A DNA stretch of 64,000 nt. It comes from Planctomycetaceae bacterium (GTDB taxonomy: Bacteria; Planctomycetota; Phycisphaerae; Sedimentisphaerales; UBA12454). A program made the position numbers and the translations under genes. The notes under the pieces were generated by a model, which had not been told where the DNA came from, made no database searches, and was given only the letters and a program-made list of their open reading frames with translations. Positions 1 to 7,341 of this stretch are shown piece after piece; within the stretch, counting starts at the first letter, position 1, and each line of letters begins with the position of its first letter. The DNA is taken from contig JAJFVK010000019.1 of NCBI GenBank assembly GCA_021371795.1, positions 248,001 through 312,000 on the forward strand, given 5' to 3'.

Positions 1-27
1 CAGTTCCGCCACGCTCGCATAATAATA

Positions 28-57
28 TCTCTGTGAACTCTGTGTTCTCTGTGGCTA
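28..57. repeat. CTCTGTG-type dispersed micro-repeat
   Basis: Short units of the form CTCTGTG are repeated three times and end in GTGGCTA, running into the stop codon of xseB. The same words occur at 40777-40806 (same strand) and 8857-8875 (opposite strand). It is an intergenic repeat of unknown role. I see the repetition directly; its mobility or function is not shown. Confidence 0.6.
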
Positions 58-264
58 CTTAGTAATTTCTTCGATTTTCTTTTCGGCCTTTTCCAGAATG
101 CCGCGGCAGTACTTAATCAACTCCATGCCCTCTTCATACTGCGTTAAACTCTGCTCGAGCGGAATCTGTCCGGCCTCGATTTTGCCGACTATATCGCTCA
201 ACTTCTTGAGAGCCTGCTCAAAAGTTATGTTCTTTTCGTCTTTATTTTCAGTTTTTTCTGTCAT
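55..264 (-). CDS. xseB: Exodeoxyribonuclease VII small subunit
   Basis: This 69-residue protein has the typical XseB sequence: an N-terminal charged stretch, then FEQALKKLSDIVGKIEAGQI, PLEQSLTQYEEGMELI and a Lys/Glu-rich helical end. The family forms a helical hairpin that binds the XseA C-terminal coiled coil, and together they degrade single-stranded DNA to oligonucleotides in the cytoplasm. It is the last gene of a leftward unit behind xseA, but it is separated from xseA by an unrelated chimeric frame whose stop lies only 15 bp upstream. No clear Shine-Dalgarno is seen at its ATG, so translation may depend on the frame before it. Length is normal for the family. Confidence 0.93.
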   Translation of the reverse strand: MTEKTENKDEKNITFEQALKKLSDIVGKIEAGQIPLEQSLTQYEEGMELIKYCRGILEKAEKKIEEITK

Positions 265-279
265 AGTACGACATTCTAC

Positions 280-1116
280 TTATAAACCCTGATTTTTGCA
301 AGATTTTACTATTTTACCAATCAAAGCCTCGCTGATATTCTGCGGCAGATTCTCCAAAGCCATAATCCACGACATCGCCATACTCGTACCAATCAGCAGA
401 AAAACAACCGATGTCGTTACGCCGGTCTGCAAAAGCATCTGCGGCAGTTCTTTTAGTTTGACCTCACGATAAATCGGAACAGCAAGAATAAACGAATAAA
501 GCACAGCGACAGCCGACGCTTCTGTCGGAGTAAACCAGCCGAGTAAAATTCCACCAATCGCGATGAAAATCAAAAGCATCGGGCCGGCAGCTTCGAGCAG
601 CATTTTTACGGTCTGTTTGAATGTGAATGTTTCGCCGTTGCCGTCGAGAGTGCCTTTGCCGGTTATTGCGATATTCTTCTGCTTATACGCGTAAATCAGC
701 GGAGAATAATTCATACACTCCAGACCCTCCCAACGGGTGAAAACTGCCGGAAGATACATATTCGGGTCATCGGAAAATTTAATAACCGAACCTTCGGACA
801 AATGCAGATTAATATTGCTTTTGAGATGAATTGCGCCAGTCAAAAATTCACCTGTCGGCACGACAACTCTGCCCCCGCCGGCATTGCTTGCGGCTTCGAT
901 AGTTTTTTTGAAAGCCTGTGTGCAATCAGTTTTGCCATTGCTGACGGCGCCGTAATTTGTAATATTAAAATCCTTGTCGGGAAAGACCGGATGCTTGATT
1001 CTGTTAAGTATTTTTTCCATTTGTTTCCAACCATCATTAGCAAGACAATCAGGAATGATAAAACAAAAAAGGGTAACAAATAAAACGATAGCATGGCACT
1101 TTGATTTGGCAGTCAT
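280..1116 (-). CDS. Chimeric ORF: GH28 N-terminal fragment joined to TRAP permease DctM fragment
   Basis: The 278-residue frame has two unrelated halves. Residues 1-26 are a signal peptide and about 47-162 match the start of GH28 polygalacturonase-type beta-helix enzymes (FNITNYGAVSNGKTDCTQAF, GGGRVVVPTGEF, TGKGTLDGNGE). The GH28 catalytic Asp region lies further downstream in the family and is absent. From about residue 163 (near position 630) the sequence becomes a DctM-type TRAP large permease segment (GGILLGWFTPTEASAVAVLY, then LKELPQMLLQTGVTTSVVFL) that itself breaks off before the family's C-terminus. A good AAGGA ribosome site precedes the ATG. Neither half can work as its family does, so this is probably a deletion scar kept in frame, or a new membrane-anchored protein. 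It lies between xseA and xseB, which are usually adjacent. Confidence 0.8.
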   Translation of the reverse strand: MTAKSKCHAIVLFVTLFCFIIPDCLANDGWKQMEKILNRIKHPVFPDKDFNITNYGAVSNGKTDCTQAFKKTIEAASNAGGGRVVVPTGEFLTGAIHLKSNINLHLSEGSVIKFSDDPNMYLPAVFTRWEGLECMNYSPLIYAYKQKNIAITGKGTLDGNGETFTFKQTVKMLLEAAGPMLLIFIAIGGILLGWFTPTEASAVAVLYSFILAVPIYREVKLKELPQMLLQTGVTTSVVFLLIGTSMAMSWIMALENLPQNISEALIGKIVKSCKNQGL

Positions 1117-1152
1117 AGCACATCCTTAAATAAATAAGAGTTGGCCGCTATT

Positions 1153-2598
1153 TTACTTTTTAATTACTCTGCTTTCAATTGTTTTATCGTTCGCAAGCTC
1201 GGTTATCAGTAAATCAGATTCCCGCACATCGTCGGAAGACTTCACCAGAGCGGCGGTTCGTTTATTGCGGGTAATGCTGTAGCCTCTTTGTAAAACGGAT
1301 TTCGGGTTCAAGCCGGCCAGTCGGCTTTCGCGATTTGTAAGCTCAAGGTTCAATTTGTGCAAAACAGACTTGATTTGATTGTCGAATTTATTCCGCAGAT
1401 TGTTGATGATGATTTTTTTATCGGCAAGCAATCTGTGCGGCTCGATTTTGAGAATTTTTTCAAAAAACGCCTGAATAAGCTGCCGTTTGTTTGCGATTAA
1501 ACTTTTAACGGAATCTTTCAGTGTGCTTTCAAAATCGTCCAGCATCTGCGATTTATTCTGAATTATCGTCATTGGATTGCGAAACGCAGACGATGCGAGA
1601 ATCGTGTTAAGTCTTTCTTTTGAAATTCTCAACACATTATCCGTGCTTGCTCTAATCCTGTTATCTATATTATCAATGTGCGACATCACTTCGTTAATAT
1701 CCGGTACGGCCAGAACGCCTGCCTTTGTAGGCGTCGAAGCGCGAGCATCCGCGACAAGGTCTGCGATTGTAATATCAACTTCGTGTCCGACGGCACTGAT
1801 AACCGGAATTTTAGAATTATAAATTGCCCTTGCCACCGGCTCTTCGTTGAATGCCCATAAATCCTCCATCGAACCGCCGCCGCGGCCAACAATCATTACG
1901 TCAATTTTTAAATCCTTATTTCTCTTGTTCACATCTTTAATAGCAAGAGCTATTTTCTCCGCGGCACCGGCTCCCTGAACAGGCACATCGTAAAACAGCA
2001 ATTTACCGACCGGCCAGCGATTGCGGATACTATCGACAATGTCGTGCAGCGCAGCGCCTGATTTGCTGGTAAGAATCGCAATACGAAATGGGATTTTCGG
2101 CAAGGGTTTTTTGTGTTCGTCGTCGAACAATCCCTCGGCGGCAAGTTTTTCTTTCATCTGCTCAAAGGCAAGCTGGAGTGCGCCAACGCCGGCGGGAGTC
2201 ATTGAATCGGCGTAAAACTGATACTTGCCCTGCGGCGGATAGATGTCAATGTGCCCTTTGGCGATAATCGCCAGACCGTTTTCCAGCCTGAATTTCAACT
2301 TTGCAGAATCGCTTTTCCACATCACCGACGGAATGACCGCGTTTTCATCTTTGATATCGAAATAATAATGGCCGCTGGAATGAGGCCTAAAACCGCTGAT
2401 TTGTCCTGTGATTGTCAGCCTGCCGGGCAGCGTATTTTCAAGGCAAACCTTTATCAGTGCTGTTACTTGGCTGACGGTATAGACTTTGGCCTGCTCGCTC
2501 TGTTTTGGCTGTTCAGGCGGTTTGGGCTTCGGGTCTTTCGGCAAATCAAATAAACTGTCTTTCATATAGCAAGGATTATAAGTTTTATTAAAATTCAT
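1153..2598 (-). CDS. xseA: Exodeoxyribonuclease VII large subunit
   Basis: The protein has an N-terminal OB-fold (about residues 40-135, with ITGQISGFRPHSSGHYYFD), the catalytic core (IAILTSKSGAALHDIVDSI, MIVGRGGGSMEDLWAFNEE, PVISAVGHEVDITIADLVAD, ASTPTKA) and a long helical C-terminal region ending in the PKSVLQRGYSIT motif. These are hallmarks of XseA, the nuclease subunit acting on single-stranded DNA in repair and recombination. At 481 residues it is a little longer than usual because of a Pro/Lys/Gln-rich N-terminal extension. A second Met at residue 12 (2565) is an equally plausible start, since neither has a convincing ribosome site. It leads the leftward group with the chimeric frame and xseB. 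Confidence 0.95.
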   Translation of the reverse strand: MNFNKTYNPCYMKDSLFDLPKDPKPKPPEQPKQSEQAKVYTVSQVTALIKVCLENTLPGRLTITGQISGFRPHSSGHYYFDIKDENAVIPSVMWKSDSAKLKFRLENGLAIIAKGHIDIYPPQGKYQFYADSMTPAGVGALQLAFEQMKEKLAAEGLFDDEHKKPLPKIPFRIAILTSKSGAALHDIVDSIRNRWPVGKLLFYDVPVQGAGAAEKIALAIKDVNKRNKDLKIDVMIVGRGGGSMEDLWAFNEEPVARAIYNSKIPVISAVGHEVDITIADLVADARASTPTKAGVLAVPDINEVMSHIDNIDNRIRASTDNVLRISKERLNTILASSAFRNPMTIIQNKSQMLDDFESTLKDSVKSLIANKRQLIQAFFEKILKIEPHRLLADKKIIINNLRNKFDNQIKSVLHKLNLELTNRESRLAGLNPKSVLQRGYSITRNKRTAALVKSSDDVRESDLLITELANDKTIESRVIKK

Positions 2599-2742
2599 TC
2601 CATAAAAAAAGACTTCTATCCATCATAATATGATTTCTATCTGTAATTATGCAGATTCCAAAAGCATATACAATATTACTTATCAAACATTTCAGCGATT
2701 TTTGCCGCTAAAAAAATTTAATTTAAAAATTTCAACGCAGTG

Positions 2743-2771
2743 TTGACAAGCGGCTGCAATGTGACTAATAT
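2743..2771 (+). promoter_or_regulatory. Putative sigma-70 promoter of kdsB-pyrG
   Basis: TTGACA at 2743-2748 is followed after 17 bp by TAATAT at 2766-2771. Transcription would start near 2779, about 50 nt before the kdsB start. A TATAAT also exists three bases further on, but its spacing would be 20. Confidence 0.5.
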
Positions 2772-2829
2772 AATCCGGCAGTGTTAATATAAATTTAAGC
2801 AAAAAAATAATTATCGCTGCGGAAAAAAT

Positions 2830-3570
2830 GTGAAAATATTAGCTGTTATACCCGCCCGTTACGAATCTACCAGATTTCCAGGGAAAGTTCTCGCTAAACA
2901 AACCGGCAAATACCTTATCCAGCATACGTGGGAACAGGTACGTAAAGTTAGCGTAATCGAAGATGTTATCATCGCAACCGACAGCGATATCGTGCAAAAG
3001 GCCTGCGGCGAATTCGGCGCAAAATGCGTAATGACTTCGGCGGCTCATCAGAGCGGAACCGATAGAATCGCTGAAGCTGTGTCGAAAATCGATGTCGATG
3101 TAATTATCAATGTTCAGGGAGACGAACCTGAAATCGAGCCGGCGAATGTCGAACTGCTGGCAAGGTTAATGATCGATAATGCCAAAACGAAAATGGCAAC
3201 GCTTATCGCGAAATTCGACAGCAAAGAACAGGTCGAAAATCCGAATATCGTCAAAGTCGTCGTCGATAGAAGTCGAAACGCATTGTACTTCTCGCGTTCG
3301 GTTATTCCTTACTGCCGGAAAAATCCGCCTGTGGGAGATTTCAATGATTATTTCAGGCATTTGGGGATTTACGCTTATACAAAAGATTTCCTGCTGGCAA
3401 TAACTAAACTGCCGATGGGCAGGCTTGAACAAATTGAACAACTTGAGCAGCTTCGTGTGCTCGAAAACGGATTTCAAATTCTGACCGGACTTGTATCGCA
3501 TATCGCGCCGGGGATTGACACGCCGGAGCAATATGAAGAATTTATATATAGAATGAAAAACAAGGCATAA
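2830..3570 (+). CDS. kdsB: 3-deoxy-manno-octulosonate cytidylyltransferase
   Basis: KdsB activates Kdo as CMP-Kdo for the inner core of lipopolysaccharide, in the cytoplasm. The N-terminal nucleotide-binding signature (VIPARYESTRFPGK) and INVQGDEPEIEP, FSRSVIPYCR and LGIYAYTKDFL, LEQIEQLEQLRVLENG are all typical. Its 246 residues are the normal length. The start is GTG at 2830, with a GGA six bases before it. An ATG overlapping it at 2828 is followed at once by TGA and cannot start this frame. pyrG begins one base after the stop codon, so the two are co-transcribed; PyrG makes the CTP that KdsB consumes. Presence of KdsB implies an LPS-bearing outer membrane. Confidence 0.95.
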   Translation: MKILAVIPARYESTRFPGKVLAKQTGKYLIQHTWEQVRKVSVIEDVIIATDSDIVQKACGEFGAKCVMTSAAHQSGTDRIAEAVSKIDVDVIINVQGDEPEIEPANVELLARLMIDNAKTKMATLIAKFDSKEQVENPNIVKVVVDRSRNALYFSRSVIPYCRKNPPVGDFNDYFRHLGIYAYTKDFLLAITKLPMGRLEQIEQLEQLRVLENGFQILTGLVSHIAPGIDTPEQYEEFIYRMKNKA

Positions 3571-3571
3571 T

Positions 3572-5296
3572 ATGATAGATAAAACAGACAAAAATGAATT
3601 ATTAGCAAGCATAAGTGATACATCTACGGACAGTGAATATTTTTCGCCAATACCCAAAGGATACGTCAAAGGCAAAACCAAATACGTCATCGTGATGGGA
3701 ACAGTGATGAGCGGGCTTGGCAAAGGTATATTTTCATCCTGTCTGGCTAAACTGATGCAGGATAAAGGACTGAAAGTCGCCCCTGTCAAGCTGGAAGGCT
3801 ATTTGAACATCGATTCGGGCACGCTGAATCCGTTTCGGCACGGCGAAGTTTTTGTGCTCGACGACGGAATGGAAACAGATATGGATCTGGGCACTTATGA
3901 GCGAATGCTCGACCAGAATTTGAGTAAAGAAAATTTTTCAACAAGCGGTCAGATTTACCGCTCGATTCTCGATAAGGAACGGCACGGCGATTATCTCGGA
4001 CGCGATGTGCAAATGATTCCGCACGTTACCGGCGAAGTGAAACTCCGGCTGCGGACGCTGGCACAAAAAACAAAAGCCGATATCGTGTTCGTCGAAATCG
4101 GCGGAACGGTGGGCGATTTAGAAAACGCATTCTACATCGAAGCGATGCGTGAACTGGCTTATGAAGAAGGGCCGACCAGCTGCTGCTTTGTCGCACTGAC
4201 ATATATTCTTGAGCCGCGAATCCTCGGCGAACAAAAATCAAAGGCCGCTCAACTCGGTATCAAACAATTAATGCAAAGCGGTATTCAGCCGGACATCATC
4301 GCGTGCAGAGCGGCAAGTGAAGTAAACGAAAAGGCACGACAGAAAATCAGCGTATTCAGCAACGTACCTATCGGCAGAGTCGTTAGCCTGGCGGACTCGG
4401 CAAGCATTTATCAAATACCGGCAATGCTTCGCGAATGCGGAATGGATTTCGAAGTATTGAGATTGCTGCACATCGAGGACAGAATCGACCTTCGCAAAGA
4501 ACGACAGCAATGGGCCCAATGGTGCGATTTCACAGATAAAATCGGCAAAGAAAAAACCGAAGTTACAATCGGTATCACCGGCAAATATACTTCGGTGCGG
4601 GACAGCTACGCATCGATTATTAACGCGCTGGAACATTCCGGCATTGAACTGGGGTGCAAAGTCAAAATCGACTGGATCGATACAAGCGAAATAAACGAGA
4701 AAAATGTCGACGAACATCTGAAAAACGTTGATGGCATAATTGTGCCGGGCGGATTCGGAACTCGCGGAACTGAAGGCAAAATCCTGTGCATCAAACACGC
4801 ACGAACCAATAATATTCCGTTCCTCGGCATTTGTCTGGGCTTCCAGATGGCAGTTATTGAGTTCGCCAGGAATGTATGCGGACTCAAGAAAGCCAACAGT
4901 ACGGAAATCGAGCCTGCGTGTGCGGAGCCTGTAATCGATATTCTGCCGGAACAGAAAAAAATTGAAAAACTCGGCGGCAATATGCGGCTGGGCGGCCATG
5001 ACATCGAAATCAAACCCGACAGTTTCGCACATAAACTCTTCGGAAATCATAAGACCATCAGAATGCGATTCAGACACAGATATGAAGTTGACCCCAAATT
5101 TATCGAAACACTCGAAAAAGGCGGGCTTGTCTTCTCCGGCAAAGCACCAAATCACCCGATTATGCAGATTCTGGAACTAAAGGATCATCCGTATTTTATC
5201 GCGACACAGTCGCATCCGTGTCTGACATCAAGACCGTTGCGTCCGCAGCCGATGTTCACTGGATTGGTCGCTGCAGCAATGAAAAAGAAATGCTGA
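3572..5296 (+). CDS. pyrG: CTP synthase, divergent form
   Basis: The protein carries an amidoligase domain (about residues 35-305) and a class I glutaminase domain (about 325-570) and converts UTP, ATP and glutamine to CTP. The P-loop region reads GTVMSGLGKG, followed by HGEVFVLDDGMETDMDLG and EIGGTVGDLEN, so the metal-binding Asp and Glu are kept. The glutaminase nucleophile is Cys421 (GICLGF) and His548 is present, but the residue two after this His, normally the triad Glu, is Cys550 (SHPCLTS). The segment KLEGYLNIDSGT also departs from the usual KxDPYxNxDPGT. An N-terminal extension of about 30 residues precedes the domain. Follows kdsB by one base and ends before a strong hairpin. Confidence 0.93.
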   Translation: MIDKTDKNELLASISDTSTDSEYFSPIPKGYVKGKTKYVIVMGTVMSGLGKGIFSSCLAKLMQDKGLKVAPVKLEGYLNIDSGTLNPFRHGEVFVLDDGMETDMDLGTYERMLDQNLSKENFSTSGQIYRSILDKERHGDYLGRDVQMIPHVTGEVKLRLRTLAQKTKADIVFVEIGGTVGDLENAFYIEAMRELAYEEGPTSCCFVALTYILEPRILGEQKSKAAQLGIKQLMQSGIQPDIIACRAASEVNEKARQKISVFSNVPIGRVVSLADSASIYQIPAMLRECGMDFEVLRLLHIEDRIDLRKERQQWAQWCDFTDKIGKEKTEVTIGITGKYTSVRDSYASIINALEHSGIELGCKVKIDWIDTSEINEKNVDEHLKNVDGIIVPGGFGTRGTEGKILCIKHARTNNIPFLGICLGFQMAVIEFARNVCGLKKANSTEIEPACAEPVIDILPEQKKIEKLGGNMRLGGHDIEIKPDSFAHKLFGNHKTIRMRFRHRYEVDPKFIETLEKGGLVFSGKAPNHPIMQILELKDHPYFIATQSHPCLTSRPLRPQPMFTGLVAAAMKKKC

Positions 5297-5313
5297 TTCT
5301 ATAAAAAATGTAC

Positions 5314-5352
5314 AAAAAAAGGGACAAAGCCATCGAGCCTGTCCCTTTTTTT
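5314..5352. terminator. Bidirectional intrinsic terminator
   Basis: GGGACA and TGTCCC form a stem extended on both sides by A and T runs (AAAAAAA before, TTTTTTTT after) around a 13-base loop. It lies between the convergent pyrG and the coiled-coil lipoprotein gene and can serve both. Confidence 0.85.
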
Positions 5353-5370
5353 ATGGTAAACACCTAATAT

Positions 5371-5949
5371 TTATTGCGATGATTTGCCGGCAGATTTTTC
5401 AAGCTCGGCAATCTTTTCAGCCAGTTTCTGGTTTTCGGCAGTTAGGGTTTCAACCTCCTTCATCAAATCGGTCGGGAGCTGATCCATAAGAAATTTGGTA
5501 TTACTGTCGCAGGTGGTTTCAATTTCCTGCTTTGCTTTCTCGCACTCGTCCAGCAATTTCTTCTGCTGTTCAAATTTGTATTTACATAGAGCGGGCGAGT
5601 CTTTGGCTTCAACCATATTCTGACATTCCGCGAGCTGCTTCTTCAAATCAGCTATAACTTTGGCGCTGCCGGCTACAGAGGTCTTTAACGAATCAAGCTG
5701 CATTTCGCTTATCGAAATCTGTTTTTTCATCTTTTCAGCGTTCTGCTTACACTGGGCAAGAAGTTTGTTCTGTTTTTCCATCTCGTATTTGGTCTTTGCC
5801 AATTCATCCTTTAAACTGATGTTTTCAGCGGCCATAAGTCTGCCTTTTTTATCCACACCAGATGAATTCGGAGATGCCTGCTGTGATTGCTGACAGCCTG
5901 ATGAAAAAAGAATAACCACGACAACGCAAAGTGTGCTGATGTATTTCAT
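5371..5949 (-). CDS. Coiled-coil lipoprotein, unknown function
   Basis: Residues 1-19 form a lipoprotein signal peptide with a lipobox ending in SSGC, so the mature protein would be lipid-anchored at Cys19. The rest is nearly all heptad-like helix rich in Lys, Glu, Gln and Leu (about residues 40-125 and 150-190), interrupted near 95-150 by several cysteines (AECQNMVEAKDSPALCKY). No enzyme motif is visible. The protein could be a periplasmic spacer or envelope tether, but this is inference from shape only. It stands alone, with terminators on both sides. I do not recognise a named family. Confidence 0.8.
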   Translation of the reverse strand: MKYISTLCVVVVILFSSGCQQSQQASPNSSGVDKKGRLMAAENISLKDELAKTKYEMEKQNKLLAQCKQNAEKMKKQISISEMQLDSLKTSVAGSAKVIADLKKQLAECQNMVEAKDSPALCKYKFEQQKKLLDECEKAKQEIETTCDSNTKFLMDQLPTDLMKEVETLTAENQKLAEKIAELEKSAGKSSQ

Positions 5950-6017
5950 AACCTGTCCTTTAATAAAAAGTGTAATGAAAGCGAATTATAGCAGTATGTA
6001 CGGTTGTGTAAAGCCAT

Positions 6018-6060
6018 AAAAAAACGGAAGACCCTGCCGTGGCGCGTCAGAATCTTCCGT
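6018..6060 (-). terminator. Intrinsic terminator of the Lys-rich mini-gene unit
   Basis: ACGGAAGA at 6024-6031 pairs perfectly with TCTTCCGT at 6053-6060, and the seven A residues at 6018-6024 become a U-run on a leftward transcript. It lies about 100 bases after the stop of the small ORF at 6165-6212 and separates it from the lipoprotein gene. Confidence 0.75.
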
Positions 6061-6164
6061 TACCTTGTGAGCTAAAAATCAAAATTTTGAGTTACGGCCC
6101 ACAGTCCTGCAGTCGTTTGCTTAACTTTGCCGTAGCGAATCAAAGCAACGACCAACTCACAGAA

Positions 6165-6212
6165 CTATTTTTTCTTTTTTGCTACTTTTTTCTTAGCTTT
6201 TTTCTTTGCCAT
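6165..6212 (-). CDS. 15-residue Lys-rich peptide
   Basis: The frame reads MAKKKAKKKVAKKKK and then stops. It is too short for ordinary gene finding, but it has an almost perfect ribosome site (AAAGGAGGTGA, nine bases before the ATG), a promoter-like pair upstream at 6251-6279 and a clean intrinsic terminator downstream at 6018-6060. The unit would be a transcript of roughly 230 nt. The peptide resembles the Lys/Ala tails of histone-H1-like nucleoid proteins, so binding to nucleic acid is possible. Alternatively the RNA itself may be the product and the peptide a leader. The function is not known to me. Confidence 0.55.
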   Translation of the reverse strand: MAKKKAKKKVAKKKK

Positions 6213-6250
6213 TCTCGTTCACCTCCTTTCGGAATTAGGTTCGAATGAGA

Positions 6251-6279
6251 ATTTTCACAGATTTCATACAAGGTGTCAA
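6251..6279 (-). promoter_or_regulatory. Putative promoter of the Lys-rich mini-gene
   Basis: On the minus strand TTGACA (6279-6274) is followed after 17 bases by GAAAAT (6256-6251). Transcription would begin near 6244, about 30 bases before the ATG at 6212. The -35 is perfect and the -10 is weak. Confidence 0.45.
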
Positions 6280-6670
6280 ATGATTTTCGTCATAAGTACA
6301 TCTCTATAACAAGTTTATCGACAAATAAATACAAATTTCTTTACAAAAATTCAAAAATCACCAAGTTAAATCGCATACACAAGATTTTTGTAAGCAAAAA
6401 TAAATTCAAATTTAAAAACTTTACGCACAGTTTTTTATTTTCCAACAGATGCGATAACAGAGAAAACCGTGAATATTTTAACAAAATCAAAGATTTTTTC
6501 ATTAACAAGAAAAGATTTAGAATTTACAACTACGAAAAAAACAAAACTCACAGCAAACATTCGACACTAACAATTGTCATCGCAAAAATTTATGTTAAAA
6601 TGAAAAAAGGTTATGCAAAATATTCCAGCAGAAGAAAAAATTTTAAATTTTATTTATAGTTTTCAACAGT
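6280..6670. other. AT-rich intergenic stretch, no supported gene
   Basis: This roughly 390-base stretch is dominated by A and T with many short A-runs. It holds an open frame on the plus strand (6273-6659) of Lys, Asn, Phe and Tyr codons only, which is what random AT-rich DNA gives, without a ribosome site or recognisable motif. It may carry promoter elements for the divergent units on either side. I see no clear structure. Confidence 0.5.
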
Positions 6671-6686
6671 TTGGTTGTTAGATATT

Positions 6687-7313
6687 ATGACGAAAGAAAA
6701 AATAATACTGTTCGGCGGCACATTTGACCCAATACATAACGGTCATATCGAAGTCGCAATCTGCGCAATGGAAAAAATCTGTGCAAGCAAATTTTTTTTC
6801 ATCCCTGCAAGACGTTCTCCGCTCAAAAACAAACAGCCGGTCGCTTATGACACTGACAGAATAGCAATGATACAACTGGCTATCGAACGGAATAAAGACT
6901 TTGAGATAAGCAATGTGGAGATGAATCGAGCCGAGCCAAGTTACACAATCGATACCATCCGGCAATTACACGAAAAATTAGGCGAAAATTGCGAATTCTA
7001 CTGGCTTATCGGCGCTGATATGCTCAAAGACCTGCCTTTATGGCACGAAATCAACGATTTATTGAGCGAGTGCAATATCTGTGTGATGAATCGAGGTGGT
7101 TATCAAAAGCCCAATTTCGACAGCCTGCGAGGAAGATTAAGCCCTGAACATATCGCAAACCTTAAAAAAAATATGCTCGAAACGCCAATGCTCGAAATCA
7201 GCAGTACGGAAATACGCAAACAACTTGTTGACGAACAGGATGTAAGTAAATTTCTGCCCCCGGCAGTGATAGATTATATCAAACGACGCAAACTGTATAT
7301 TCCCAACGATTAA
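6687..7313 (+). CDS. nadD: Nicotinate-nucleotide adenylyltransferase
   Basis: NadD joins nicotinate mononucleotide and ATP to deamido-NAD in NAD synthesis. The nucleotidyltransferase signature GGTFDPIHNGH lies at the N-terminus, with FIPARRSPLK, YWLIGADML and the C-terminal ISSTEIR motif all in place. Length (208 residues) is normal. I chose ATG at 6687 because it places the signature about ten residues in; a TTG four codons earlier is possible. The gene is alone on the plus strand and convergent with the RACo-like gene, only 28 bases away. Confidence 0.94.
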   Translation: MTKEKIILFGGTFDPIHNGHIEVAICAMEKICASKFFFIPARRSPLKNKQPVAYDTDRIAMIQLAIERNKDFEISNVEMNRAEPSYTIDTIRQLHEKLGENCEFYWLIGADMLKDLPLWHEINDLLSECNICVMNRGGYQKPNFDSLRGRLSPEHIANLKKNMLETPMLEISSTEIRKQLVDEQDVSKFLPPAVIDYIKRRKLYIPND

Positions 7314-7341
7314 TCCGAAAATATCATTCACAGGATGATTG

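Noticed and set aside
3166-3789. Antisense frame of 207 residues across kdsB and pyrG
   Set aside because: It covers the two well-supported genes on the other strand and shows no family motif.
4268-5155. Antisense frame of 295 residues inside pyrG
   Set aside because: A shadow of pyrG codon use: high Phe/Asp/Cys content and no known domain.
6273-6659. Plus-strand frame of 128 residues rich in Lys, Asn, Phe and Tyr
   Set aside because: Composition follows the AT-rich DNA, there is no ribosome site, and its start overlaps the promoter of the Lys-rich mini-gene on the other strand.
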